Source of the DNA: Takakia lepidozioides | Taxonomy: Eukaryota; Streptophyta; Takakiopsida; Takakiales; Takakiaceae | NCBI GenBank assembly: GCA_030704615.1 | Contig: CM060734.1 | Location: 59,662,042-59,722,041 of the forward strand | Length of the DNA stretch: 60,000 nt | Reading direction: 5' to 3' | Shown: positions 25,425-37,639 of the stretch, one piece after another | Position numbering within the stretch: position 1 is the stretch's first letter | How the letters are laid out: each line of letters starts with the position of its first letter | Made by a program: the position numbers and the translations under genes | The notes under the pieces: generated by a model | Databases searched by the model: none | The model's input: the letters and a program-made list of their open reading frames with translations, nothing else | Told to the model about the DNA's origin: nothing

Positions 25425-27360
25425 CTGCCTGTACAGATGCTGACGATGATGATGCTGAAGTAAGCTTTTGTATCTGCTTGGATACCACCACCAGGGACCA
25501 CAGCTTCCACATCACCAGCTTCAAATCCTTTTTCTGCTTGACAAGAATCCCAGAATGTGAGCCATTGTTGGAATATCAGTTTCCAGAGTACCACCAACAA
25601 TCTGTGATGCTGCTTCAGGAACACTGCTGGCTTGCAAGTCAGTATTGGAATCCGATGCTCGAGCACTACCAGGTAACATGCAGGCTGGCACAGTCTGATA
25701 CTTTGAATCTGCTTCCTGTATATAATGCCACAGATCTGAGCATGCAAATTGCTAAATGGAATTCCCTTCTGGAGAGATTTTGAAATTGTCCTCCACAACA
25801 ACTTCAGCATTGATTTTTAAGTAGCTTTCTGATGGTGGCGCTTCTTCAACAGTTTCACAGTATTCATCTGACTAGGAGTTTTCTGCCAAGGTTTTCCCAA
25901 AAAACCATCATGTATTACTTGCTATTGCAATTTGGTTCCCCTGGATGGCGGAGGTGCACCTCTTCAGCAACTGATGGTCTGCCTATTGAATCAAGGGGAG
26001 GAAGCTGGGAGGAAGACCATCTATAATTCTGGTAGTCCAGGCCGTGGCAGGTTTGGCCTGAGGAAGAGCTTCACCCAAACTCCTCGAAGGTAACAGCCTG
26101 CAGGCGATTACTTCAGTATAGCAGACGATGACCGCCGGGCGCCCTTTCGACCCTCACAAGATCCGACATGGCCGCCACCATTTTCCCAAGGCTTCCAAAC
26201 CCTGCCGTTTTGTGACTGGTCAGTCCAAGATATACTGAAATCGACTTGCGAAATTCTTTTCTTTCAACTGTACTTGATGATCATCGTAACCATCCTTCTA
26301 ATCGGGGCAAGTTAGCTCAGCAGTCTGCAATCCATCATCAGTTTCCCCGCAAATGCCAGCTTGACCGACAGCGGATTGTCTCCACACTTCAAGGGAGGAG
26401 GAGACCCTCGTCTTTTCTCTCCGGCTGGATAGATCACAGGCCTTGCGCCGGAGGTACTTCAGCCGATTAACAATTTCGGAGAAAGTGTCTGACGAGGGTC
26501 AGGGAGATTGTTGAAGCCAAGGTATGTATGCTTGAGACGAGCACTACATGCCCGCCGAAAGTCTAGTGATATGTCGTATCCATTGGGCACTCTTTTTTTT
26601 ATGAGATATAGAAGCAACGCCCTCAGCTTGTCCAGCAAGTCCAATGGGCCGAATGGGGCCTCCAAAGGCTCAAACACTGCAACATCTTTTGAGACCTCCT
26701 TCACGTTCTTCGGCGACCCTTTCGAATTCTTGCGAGGCTTACTAGACTGTGCGGACAGTGTTGAAAACTTCACGCTGGTTTCAGGTGTACTCTTGGGCTG
26801 GGCCCCCAACTGTTCCAACAGATGGGAGTTGATCGCATAGACTGTTTGATGAGCCCACTTCAGAAATAGTTGAACGTACATTAAATTGAGTTCACATACA
26901 TGTATAACCCAAAATTCTGACGTTGTAATTGAACATTCAGCTGAGCCAAGATCACCCTCGAGAATTCTCCATGACCTAACTTAGATAGACTCTGATAGTT
27001 ACATGTAGACCAATTCGAGAATCATACGCACGTGACGTCACTCTGATCTTGCTGCAGCGCTGACAGCTTCATGCAGTAATAAGTACAATTGACCACATAC
27101 GGGACCACGGACAAGAAAACCTGAAGTACTGGGACTCATCAGATTCTTCTCGACCAGGTGATCAGTGTGGAATGCATTGTGGGTGTTGACTAAGACTGAT
27201 GATTCCAACGGCCAGCCCAATCGTTCTAGAGTTGTGGACCACACAGCAGGTGTACTTAAAGCAGGCAAAACCACATACAGAGGCCCCCCTTGGAGGATCA
27301 CACCCTGATGAGGGAAGCAGACAGTGGAACCAAGTCTCACAATCTCAACTATCACATTCC
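25425..27360 (-). pseudogene. NYN-LOTUS paralogue, nuclease exon deleted
   Basis: Third copy. 25440-26810 matches the LOTUS-like and C-terminal part of copy 2 (KKRVPNGYDISLDFRRAC, KNVKEVSKDVAVFEPLEAPF), with many small indels and frame breaks. At about 26815 it jumps directly to sequence matching the copy-2 intron (copy-2 coordinates about 23430 onward). The whole NYN-containing part of exon 2 has therefore been deleted. Intron sequence continues to about 27360. No exon 1 was found. Non-functional. Confidence 0.8.
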
Positions 27361-28981
27361 TGACTGGAAATAAGAAAAGAAACCAGCGCGAGGTAGATCA
27401 CTGTATGAGTTATATGACTTAGATTCTCTTACGTGGTAGAGCAGGAATACGAGGTTGACTCAGCCTGCTCTTACCCTACACATAAATGTTTCTCATTTTT
27501 TTAACTTAAAAAAAAAAAAACGTGAACATGGGACAGACTCAGGCCCAGTGTTTTTTTTTTTTATCTCTCCAAAATCGCCAGAGGGGCCACATGTAAATTC
27601 TACCAGGTGCTAATTTGGCGAGGTGGCAAGTTTAGAAAAGTGGCTATGTAACATGTAGGACTTGACTAATGATAGCGAGGTGGCAGGGTTAAAAAAGTGG
27701 CTATATAACAGGTGGCACATTCTAACAAGTCCAGATAGGCAAAATGAATCCTGATACTCAACTATTGGCACTTTCTTGCAAATTTTTCAATTTGTACTTC
27801 CCATAATTTCTTTTTTCTTTTTAAAAGGGAAACACCTGGGAGGACAGCTCACAAATCAGGCCCCTTAAAATAGTGAGAGGAGAAAATAACCTCTTTCCAT
27901 AAGTAGCTGACCCATTTTCCAGGTCGAAATATAGCGTTTTTGATTTTTGCCAAAACAAAAAAAAAACACTGCCGTAGGTCCAAAAATTATGAAACCGTCT
28001 CCATGCGCCCCTACTCACCGAGGGCTTTCAGCGGTATTAAAACCCAGGTGGAGGCCTTGCAGTTTGGGAGATCTCAATGTGACTAACAAACAAAACAAAA
28101 CAAACAAACAAACATATTTAATTAATATGATATTTGAAAGTGGGGTAGGTTAATCTTTGTATTCTTCAAACTAAATGACAGGATAAAAGATGGGGTAACC
28201 TTCTATGACAAAGGGGTGCAGGCTCAGTATAAGAATATATATTTACGACGCAAACCAAAGTTAGCGTACTAAATAATAGCCTCTTCCCCTTGTGGATATT
28301 GTCACTCTATTACCAGATCCACCTAAAATGTGACCAGCTGACTACTTTCAATTTTCTGCTTGTTGAAGATTAGGGTTGTAAGCGATCTGATGGCCATAAA
28401 ATGCAGGGTAGAAGAAATGGTGTGGTGTGCATATAAGGTAACCCAAGATAAATTTGTTTAAGAATTTGCATTTTATGGCTATGCGCGCCCCGCCTCTGGG
28501 CTCTGACCCCTGTAGTGATTATAGTTAGAGGGCAACTTTCCATCAGTGTTGTCTAAGAGCCAGAATCAGTGGTTCATATTAGATTGATGGGTCCGGATCA
28601 TGACAGAATGTGAGTTCTATTATATGAACAGTAAGCATTGGGGTTGGGCATGTTGGTTTTGTTAACGATATAGGAAGGCCATGTATAAGCACTATGTCTG
28701 AGCATAGACACGCCACACAGTGGCATGGGTAAGTTGAGTATATAAGAGGTTATACTGAAGTAATATGATGGTGTACAAGTAAAGTCAAGAAGCATTCTCT
28801 AGTACAGTGTGAGATCTCTCTGTGGATCGTGGTGAAAGTAGCATGATTAATGTATTTTATTTATTTTTTGGGTATAAAGGGATGAAACGTTGAAATGTAT
28901 TAATCAAAGGAAAAAGTAACATTGGAAAAAGCCGTAAAGCGTACTGAAGAGATACCACCCTATAACCAACGACGTAGAACC
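27361..28981. other. AT-rich intergenic stretch
   Basis: Contains poly(A)/(T) runs near 27505, 27550 and 27955 and a short CAAA repeat near 28085-28110. No coding frame recognised. The stretch 28590-28860 looks like the end of a retroelement LTR in composition, but I found no partner copy. Confidence 0.35.
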
Positions 28982-29310
28982 TGTCAAGTTATTTTACCAC
29001 TAGTGTGAAAACTAGCTAGGAAATAGCTAGTTTTTACATTATTGACATTTGGGATTGGCCCAAGTGTCAATCTAGGGGTCAAGGCAGATTTAGGCCCTGG
29101 AGTGGTTATCTTCACGGCAAGCGCGGGAGGCTCATCTTTCTCAAGTTGAGCCTCACCGCGCCTAGCTATGGCGCCGTAGTGTGGATTCCCCATGGCGTGG
29201 GGTGCACTTGGCTTGACTTGTATTTGAGTGATGAGGTTATATATGCATGAGTTTATGCTTCAGCTTTGTGAGCTCGCATGAGCTTGTGCTTGTATTCTTC
29301 TTCTTTATCA
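28982..29310 (+). repeat. Diverged member of the TGTCAAG...TTATCA repeat family (LTR-like)
   Basis: Begins TGTCAAGTTATTTTACCACT and ends TTCTTTATCA. It is similar throughout to the identical pair at 47323-47669 and 58192-58538, sharing CGGCTCATCTTTCTC-type and GGGGTGC words. Similarity continues another 75 bp past the end (CTCGAGAAAGATGAGCT), as at 47670. Confidence 0.65.
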
Positions 29311-30602
29311 CTCGAGAAAGATGAGCTCGTATCTGTGAGTGCCAGATACGAGTTTAGTTGTAGCACTTGTGGTTTTTGCTTGAGAATGAGAGAAACCAGG
29401 TTGTTATGCAATGAGCACTGTGGAGCTCTTGGTTGTTAGAAGCGGAGGCGATGTGGGTTACGAGGTGGTAGACCTTGGCATTCGATCTTCAGCTTTAGAG
29501 ATGAAAGCACCATGCTGCAGGATTGCAAGACCAAGCGAAAGGGCTGATTTGGCTTGGGGCAAATCAGTGCACTTTGTGAGTATGTTGAGATTGGGTTTCA
29601 ATCTCGAGCTTCAGCATTGAGAGGGCTCTTGTCATGGCAAGAGCAGGGGGGGTTGCTATTCCATGAGCTCATGAGCGGTGAGCTCATGAGCTCATGAGCG
29701 GGCATGGCTCACCCATGAGCCGCAAAGTAACACACTTCGAATTTCGGCAGATTTTTTTCAGGCCCAAAACTATAAAATAATCAAAAAATCGAAGATTTCC
29801 GCGCTCATGCTGGAAGCACTCCGCTCATGAGTACCAGTGTACGCTCATGACTTGGAGCCCAGGCTCATGGACCGCTAGGCCAGGTCATAGAAAAACTGAA
29901 TTCTGGGCAATAACGGCACCGAAATTATCCCAGAGGCAGAGACGCAAGCGGAATTAGGATCCGGGTTTGCAGACTCCGAAAACGCAATGGCGACCTATAA
30001 CCGTGGATAGTACTGTTGCAGAAGTGCATGATGGTTGGGTATAACGGCGCCGTAATTGGGCATAGGAAAAGAAATAGCCGGCTGAAGGTTCGGGAGTGAA
30101 GCCAACAACGGTGAAAGTAATTGGGCTCCACCAACCAAATACCGGAGTGCAGGCGATAACGGCGCCGAAATGGGCCCCGAAAACCAAATACTCGGTTGAA
30201 GCCACCGGAGTGCAGCCGATAACGGCGCCGAAATTGGGTCCAGAAACCAAATACCCGGCTGAAGGCTAGGGATTGCAACCAATAACGGCGCCGAAATTGA
30301 CCTGCGGAAACAAAATTCTCGGCTGAAGCTTCCGCACTCCATCCAATAACGGCGCCAAAATTGGGCTCCGGAGAGCAAATACCCGCTTACGGTAAGGGAG
30401 GCCTTGCTCTCATTTTGCTCTTCACTCTTCTCTGTTGTGCCCATCTCCTCCCTGCTTTGAGTTTGTGCTATGTCGTGAGGCCATGTCGTGCCCGAATCAC
30501 ATCTATCGACGCCAGACGGGAGTCATTTTCCCGAAAGCACACGACATCATTGTTTTCCTGGATGTTTACAGGGATGATCCTTGACTTGTCCAGCTGAGAG
30601 CA

Positions 30603-31034
30603 ATGGAGTTTCTTCCAGGATTGCACGATTCTCCTGGACCCCGGCTGGGGAGCAGGTGGTTCCTACGCATCATGGACCTGGACTTTCCGCATGAGTGGGA
30701 GCCGAACAGATCACGCACAGCGTTGCTGTATCGCTGGAATTGTTGCGAGTGGACGTATGATGAATGCATAGGTGAAAACTTTACGCGTGGACGGACTGGC
30801 TCGGAAAGTGGGGACATTCTCTTCAGTTATGAGGATGAGGAGGAGGGGAACACAGGGCCCACTGTGAAAATGTCCTTCTACCAAGGGGGCGCTATCGATA
30901 AACACGACATCCTCATTAGTTTCAACCGGGCGACAGAAACCACTGACATTTTGTTCAAATATAAGCACCCGGTCACTCAGGAGGTCCTTGAGAGGCCAGT
31001 TAGAGTTCCTTCTTCTTGGACGAGGGGACCATAG
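30603..31034 (+). CDS. Hypothetical protein, 143 aa
   Basis: Open from ATG 30603 to TAG 31032-31034. Acidic in the middle (SYEDEEEGN), with the segments MDLDFPHEWEPNRSRT and DILFKYKHPVTQEVLERPVR. I recognise no family. It may be one exon of a longer gene because the frame is also open just upstream. It lies inside the palindrome-rich unit. Confidence 0.4.
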   Translation: MEFLPGLHDSPGPRLGSRWFLRIMDLDFPHEWEPNRSRTALLYRWNCCEWTYDECIGENFTRGRTGSESGDILFSYEDEEEGNTGPTVKMSFYQGGAIDKHDILISFNRATETTDILFKYKHPVTQEVLERPVRVPSSWTRGP

Positions 31035-31716
31035 GTCTTGCATGCTAGAGTAGACATGTTTCGACTCACCGACACTCATGGCACATACATTTTCATTCAG
31101 AAATCAAGCAGCTTCCATGTGCCATATGGGGAATATACATGCTTGGATAATCTTCTGTTAAGGTTTTTTTGCAATTCACTGCCAGTATGCTGGGACGTGT
31201 CCTTTGTCGTATGGATTGCTGTTTACACAAGGTGCAGTATGCAAATGCTGGAATGTGCAGTAGGACCCTTCCCACTGGGACACAGAACTAGCAATCTTGT
31301 AAAGGCATCACATTTGCAGAACAGTAACAATGTATTTGTAGCAAATTGGAGTCTTCTCATAAAGGTGGACGAAAACGCCAGGATGGGCTGCGAAATCACT
31401 ACAAATTGAATGAAGAGCAGTAACAAGGAACTATGCAGTACATAGACCATAAACGGCGCTGAAATAGGCCTCAATGCCCGTTAATCTCCACACAATGTAT
31501 GCTTTACTCGGATCCATTTGTAGACAACCAAAAAAAAAAAAAACATGCGCATGCCATTCATGGCCAAAAACCACATTCTCATGTATTGCGGCACCGAAAT
31601 TCACATGTAGCCATGGCGATGCGGCACCACCAAGTGTATAATTCCTCACAAAAAAATAGAGTACAAGAAGATGAATGTAATATAATTGTCACTTTCTCCT
31701 TCCCGAATGTGGAATG

Positions 31717-32136
31717 TCAAGCAGTCCGACCAGTGTCCTGCCGTAGGGCCTTGTGCAGCTCGTTGAAACTCAGTGTTGGAGCATGGATGAAGACGTCCAC
31801 TGCGGATATGCAACTCATGCGCTTCAGAAAAATGTAATAAAGGTGTTTGCAGGGGACGTATGCTGCATTCTTCGATTCCATAACAAGGAAGTCCTCACAG
31901 TTGCAAGCTGGGTACTGTGAAACCGTGATTGTATACACGACACTGCGCGCAGCAGACCCGGCTGTTGACAACTGAAATATGCGCCCCATCCTGGGGTGAG
32001 GAACATCCCTGCAACCTTGCACTATGCAGGGCATTGCAAGAGCGTTGGCCATCCTAGTGTCGTTCGCCTTTGTTGGTGGCCGTCGTCTTTTCAGTTTCCC
32101 CCACCGATGGGTGGGCCAAGCTGCGGGGTCACCCAC
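31717..32136 (-). CDS. SWIM-type zinc-finger protein (fragment or single exon)
   Basis: 139 residues with a clear SWIM motif: YPACNCEDF followed by VPCKHLYYIF, i.e. CxC...CxH, and the trailing segment APTLSFNELHKAL. SWIM fingers bind DNA or proteins and occur in MULE/FAR1-type transposases and in E3 ligases. No DDE or RING domain is visible nearby, so which class this belongs to is open. The upstream minus-strand sequence (to about 32450) could hold another exon. It lies inside the palindrome-rich unit. Confidence 0.6.
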   Translation of the reverse strand: MGDPAAWPTHRWGKLKRRRPPTKANDTRMANALAMPCIVQGCRDVPHPRMGRIFQLSTAGSAARSVVYTITVSQYPACNCEDFLVMESKNAAYVPCKHLYYIFLKRMSCISAVDVFIHAPTLSFNELHKALRQDTGRTA

Positions 32137-32884
32137 CGGTATGCGGGGCGAAGAGCTTCTCGTGGGAGGAGGATGACGACTGGGAATTGGATTTCGTGGA
32201 ACGTATTTTAGCTTTCAGAGAATCAGGATGGAAGTACACGTTTACCCAAACACGGGAGTCCATGTTGAAGACGGGACCTCTCGGTACGCTCCGCAGCGAA
32301 GTCCTGCAGTGAGAAGAGTGTGTCCTACCTAATAACACAAATGATTTTCTGGAGGATTCCGCATCCAACAGGATGGGTGATCGGTGCACGTAAAGATGAA
32401 GGTATGTAACGTACGTTACAAAAACGGACGACAACAGCAAGTTCACATCGGATATTTGGTGCCTGAATTGTAATGTACAACCACTTGGGCTACAATAAAT
32501 CAGGCCTTCCCATGAATTTCGGCACCGAAATCTGGATGAACATCTCTGTCATGTAACAACTTTGGAAGCCAGGGGATGAATTCCGGCGACAGAAATAGTA
32601 ATTTGTTCACCTCATGAAACTAACCAAGCATCCAACGGATGGATTTCGGTGCCGAAATTCGGATGAACATCTTCTTCATCAAATTGTTTCTGCACATGAG
32701 GGTTGAATTTGGATGCCAAAATACGGATGAATGTGTTCCTATCCATTCTGCCGATTCAGGATTACTGTCATTCGGATGTCAGCACCGATATCCGGACACG
32801 TGGTGAATCACGACTGTATTTCGGCCCCGAAATTCATTTTCATCTCCTTTTCCGACCCTAATTCTGCTGCCCTGCGGATGGATT

Positions 32885-32903
32885 TCAGTGCCAAATTCAT
32901 CTG

Positions 32904-32936
<33 letters not shown>

Positions 32937-33830
32937 CTTTGCGACAGATAACTTCGGCGCCGAATCTCATCCAAGTACTCCCTTCTAATTTTCCTTTTTC
33001 TTCGCGAGCAATGAATTTCGGCGCCGAAATTCATCCGAAGTCCTCCCGAATTATTTTTTTTCTTTGCGAGCAATGAATTTCGGCGCCGACATTCATCCGA
33101 AGTCCTCCCGAAAAAAAAAATTTCTTCGCGAGCAATGAATTTTGGCGCCGAAATTCATCCGAAGTCATCCCGAAAAAAAAAAAATTTCTTCGCGAGCAAT
33201 GAATTTCGGCGCCGAAATTCATCCGAAGTCCTCCCGAATTTTTTTTTTCTTCGGGAGCAATGAATTCGCGCCGAATTCATCCGAAGTCCTCCGATTTTTT
33301 TTTTCTTCGGGGCAATGAATTTCGCGCCGAAATTCATCCGAAGTCCTCCCGATTTTTTTTTTTTTCTTCTTTCGGCGCCGAGTCCTTTTCTTTGAATTTC
33401 GGCGCCGAAATTCATCCGAAGTCCTCCCGAAATTTTTTTTTTTCTTCGCGAGCAATGAATTTCGGCGCCGAAATTCATCCGAAGTCCTCCTGAAATTTAT
33501 TTTTTTCTTTGCGAGCAATGAATTTTGGCGCCGAAATTCAACCGACTCCATCCCTCCAAATTCTTTTCAGGGAGCGCCGGATTTCGCGCCGAATTCATCC
33601 ATGCCCTCCCTCCAATTTTATTTTTCTTGAAATGGATGATTTCGGCGCCGAAATTCATCCTTACTGTCCGCAATGAGTAACTCTAATATTACATTTTCTA
33701 TGCGACGGATGAATTTTGGCGCCGAAATTCGTCCTTACTGTCCGCAATGAGTAACTCTAATATTACATTTTCTATGCGACGGATGAATTTTGGCGCCGAA
33801 ATTCGTCCAAACCCGACACTTACTATTTGC
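32885..33830. repeat. Tandem array built on the GGCGCC-centred palindrome
   Basis: Roughly ten copies of a unit of about 60 bp: ATTTCGGCGCCGAAAT, then CATCCGAAGTCCTCCCGAA, then a T-run and TTCGCGAGCAATGA. The poly(T) or poly(A) segment varies from about 8 to 30 bp. Toward the right the unit degenerates into two 74-bp copies (about 33661-33734 and 33735-33808) containing TTACTGTCCGCAATGAGTAA. Apparent long reading frames here are translations of the repeat and are not genes. Confidence 0.9.
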
Positions 33831-34835
33831 TTCTAGATGATATAATTTTCGGTAAATCGTTGGAAATACCCCGTTCCGACGAAGATAACAGGAATATTCT
33901 GCATTTAATGGAGAAATCGGCATATTGAACCCCTTCTATCAAAATTAATTGCATTTTAGCCGTTTTTTTCCTTTGAAACCGACAGTATCCATTAAGTGGT
34001 CTTTTTCGCACGGGACGTTGCCGCACATAAAGTATAATTTCGGCGCCAAAATTATAGTTAAATGTCCAAAAATGGCAAGTCCAACAGGCATGGACAGCAT
34101 CCGTCAGGGGCAATGATGGCGGCAAAGCATAGCATGGTGCCGATTTAGTCTTCGCTCTGGATGAATTTCGGCGCCGAAATATGGATGATTTCACCTCGTC
34201 TACGCGCGGACGGAGATATTCGTAATGAATTTCGGCGCCGAAATATGGATGAAATGTGCCCAAGTGCAGCCGTTTCCACTGTCCCAGAATTAATTCCGGC
34301 TCCGATATCCCACTGACAGGTTTGCTCATGACGAATGAGGACTTGGGAAGCGATGAATTGCGGCGCCGAAATTTGTAAGTTTGTGTACGAAAGCACTTGA
34401 ATATGATGAATTTTGGCGCCGAAATTCATCCGTCCGTTGATGAAACGTACCGACCTGACTGTTGAATGTCATAGGCAGGGGATTTTCATGGCGGTTGGGT
34501 TTCATGATGTGCAGATATTTCATTCGATGTCAGCTGCTCCGGGAACAGCATCCGGTGAACGGAAGGTATTTCGGTGCCGCAATTCGGATAAACCATCTTG
34601 TACTGGTGGCTGGAACTGGGCACGCGTCGTGTTCCAGTCGACTTCATCCGTGCGAACGTGTCAGGGGTCACAATCTCTTCATCACTCATACGGCAGAAAG
34701 TGGTGGACGGTGGCAACGCTTCGGGAGACGTGACTGCTTACACATCTGCTCGTGCATAGTGGTTGCATGTTCCACCGCTTCGCTCTCTCGCTCCTTGCCC
34801 TTCTGCAGTGACATTCTCCTGCGTTTCCTCTCCTT

Positions 34836-36741
34836 ATGCGGCATAGTGGTAGCATAGAGTTTGTGGAAGGTCAGGCAACTCCGGCAAAGAGAAGGAGGAC
34901 GCGGGATTTTGGGAAGCCGCCGACGACACGACTTAAGCTCCGTCTCATGCATGAAATGCTCCGGAGACTCGGATCGCCCACCAGTGAGAGATTCGTGCTT
35001 TGCGGATATGAAGCACTCCATACGCAATATTCCTTTTACACCTTTTTTTTTGCGTGCAGTGTCTCATGTTTTCCTGTTTGTTTGACATGGGAGCTGGGGA
35101 GGGATCGCAGGGGGGCGAAGCAACACAGTCAACTTTGGATACTCCTGCCCGGGTGCTGCACTCGCAAGGTGGAAGTACATCGAGGCAGGCGAGTCCTCAT
35201 TCAACACCTCAGATATCGCCTCAGAAAAGCCCACCTAGAGTTCGGAAGTCGAGGAAGCAGAAGGAGCCCATGGCTTCGCCAGTAAAACCCCTAGGGAGAC
35301 TGGAAGCGGAGATATTGGGTTTGCAGTCAATTTCAAAAAACACGAATGCGGTGGAGGCCGCTGGAGATGTGGGAGTTGGATCTGCAGAAGGGCGGCCCAT
35401 TGAGCTGACAGAAGGAGAGGACGACAACGTGGTACGACTTGGCGACGATCAGAACCTGCTGGAGCTTGCGGAGAAGCAAAACCTCCAAGACATTTCCTTC
35501 TCTGCAGACTCTTATCTTTCAGGCATTTTGCTTCGTGAAGAAACATTAGAAATTCAGATTACGTGAAACAGGAAGACTTGTTGATTCCACAGTTGATCCA
35601 CTGGAGTATAACGTCCTGTTCAACCATGTGGGAGAGAAGGACATTCTTTGTGATTTGTCGGGCAAGCCATGGAGGTATGGCAGGACCAGGAGTCCTGCAT
35701 TCATCCCAGATGCTCATGGAAACATGTACGGATGTTGAAGGAAGGGTCCTCGACATCACTGCAAATACAGGTGAGAACGTTAATTGAATGCGGCACCAAA
35801 ATTGACACCATTTCCGTTTGTGTATGTTTGCTTGTGCGAGGAAGCGACTCATTCTTGAGTTTGGTTGTGGTTGTGTTGTATGAATTTGCAGGTGCCTGTA
35901 TGTGGGCGGGAAGGATGTCGAACCGATTTGTGTTCTCATTTGAGGGGGATACGGCCTTGTACGATTACAATTTGGCGGGCCTTCAGCGTTTGCCTCCGAC
36001 TGAGGATCCCAAAAACGCAGAAGATGACGTGGAAGGGGAGGAGGAAGATGAAGAGGAGGAAGTCCAGGAAATTCGTTCGATGCAGGGGCGCCCGAAGCCG
36101 CTTCCCCCAATGCCTGTCTTCGAGTGAGTTGCACCATAGTAAGTGTATTGGTTTCGGTTGTAGGGACCATGCAACCTGCCGATGATTCCCTGTTTGAATT
36201 CTCTAATGTACTTCATTCTATGTTTGTGCGTACACTCAGCCTTGCAGAGTCGTCCGACGAGGAGAAGCTGGGAGACTTGCCCGAATCGGACCCTGTTGCA
36301 GAGGAGGAGACAGAATCGCATCGGCCATTCTTTGCCAGAAAATCGTTTCTCGCGAGTCCCTAGAAGCCTTTTTTTCTACCAGCCTATGCAGACACGGCTG
36401 CCAGAGAAGCCATCAGGAGGAAGGATAGGCCTACTCGGTTAGAGCAATTGACATACGGGAATGAGCAGAGAATTATAATGAGGCGTGAGGCCAAACATAG
36501 AATTGTGAAAGGCAGAGTAGGGAAGTTCGTAATAGAATCCGCGTCCGAGAGCGAGGGGAATGTTGAGGACACTTCCGCACCCAGGTGGACAGTTCCGGCT
36601 GGTGAGGATGGTATTTTTGAGGGGAGGGCTTCTCAGAGTAACAGCGGTAGCGACAGTGCAGGTTCGGAGGCAGGTGGAAGGCAGCCATCCTTGCATGAGG
36701 CCGGGGATGCATCGGACAGTGATAGCGGATCCTCACCATAG
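34836..36741 (+). CDS. Hypothetical acidic, probably multi-exon protein
   Basis: Several open blocks with compatible composition: 34836-35000 (basic, PAKRRRTRDFGKPP, possible nuclear signal), 35085-35566 (Ser/Pro-rich then acidic), about 35596-35730 (DPLEYNVLFNHVGEKDILCD), about 35892-36126 (GRMSNRFVFSFEGDTALYDY, then a Glu/Asp run), about 36240-36363 (SSDEEKLGDLPESDP) and about 36400-36741 (LEQLTYGNEQRIIMRREAKH, then a Ser/Asp-rich tail). GT-AG-like borders lie near several block ends, e.g. 35891/35892 and 36126/36239. I recognise no domain and cannot prove the splicing. It may be nuclear, given the basic and acidic tracts, and is possibly an accessory protein of the surrounding unit. Confidence 0.35.
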
Positions 36742-37639
36742 CAAAGTCTCATTTGGATCCTTTTGTTGTACAGTTCTGAAACACTTAATGAAAATATTGA
36801 CGATTTGAAAAATCATTGTGTTCAGACTGCTTGTCCGATTCCCTACATTTCTTCCGCCAACCAAAATGTATAATAAAAGCAGAAGAGACGCAAACTTCAG
36901 TGAAGAACCCTACAAGTAATTTATGCACACCATCGAGCCGAGAACTTGAAGCCATGAAAACCCTGCCGTTTCTAACATTCCTATTGGGAAATTTGGCGCC
37001 GAAATAGCCCAATGTGCGCCTTCGTTATATGGGCCTCAAAAATTCCGCGGATGAATTACTGTACCAAAATATCGCGATGGAAGCCTTCAGCACAAGGCAC
37101 TTCAGCACATTCCACTTGGGTATTTCGGCGCCCAAATAGCCCGTTCTGCGCCATTAAATACCGCACTATATCACATTTTAAGAGGTAATTTCGGTGCCGA
37201 AATACCCCGGTGGATGTCTTCAAAACACCATTTTAGCACACTGCTCTTGGGAATAACGGCGCCGAAATACCTCATTCCGCATCCTGGACCAGGAGAAACA
37301 GACCCTATTACCGAGGTAAGAGGACATAACACCGTCAATAAAGGCAGGAAAATTCCAATTCCGCGGATGTCCGCTCATGAGCTCATAGGCTCATGGGCTC
37401 ATGGGCTCATGCGCTCATGAAATAGTAAACCTCCAAGAGCAGGGCTGGAACAGGAGCTAAGAGGTGCGGCAAGGCCATGGAATGTGCACCTAGGGTTTCA
37501 GAGCTTGGAAGAAAAGCTCTGGCACCACAAGAGGAGTGTCTTGTGGCTGGAAATGTAAGCCTTAGGGTTTCAGGAGCTTGGCAAGGGCTGTGGAGTGCTT
37601 AGTCTTGTCTTAGAGAGCATCAAGGAGCTAAGGAGCCAA

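Larger units (their letters stand above)
29660..37425. mobile_element. Candidate large mobile unit bounded by GCTCATGA palindrome clusters
   Basis: Both edges (29660-29880 and 37373-37420) are packed with GCTCATGAGC or GCTCATGG words; GCTCATGAGC is its own reverse complement. Inside, a second palindrome with core CGGCGCCG and arms TTT/AAA or ATAA/AAT recurs dozens of times: about 60-bp spacing at 30040-30360, a dense array at 32.9-33.8 kb, and scattered copies to 37.27 kb. Neither word appears in quantity elsewhere in the window. The unit carries three candidate coding regions, one with a SWIM zinc finger. Terminal inverted repeats and a target-site duplication were not identified, so mobility is inference. 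Confidence 0.45.

Noticed and set aside
28590-28860. Solo copia-type LTR
   Set aside because: Composition is suggestive, but no second copy, clear ends or target-site duplication were found.
29995-30444. 149-codon minus-strand frame with FGAQFWRRYW-like repeats
   Set aside because: Repeat translation of the ATAACGGCGCCGAAAT series.
33031-33551. Overlapping frames encoding FGAEIHCSRRK-like repeats
   Set aside because: Direct translation of the palindrome/poly(T) tandem array.
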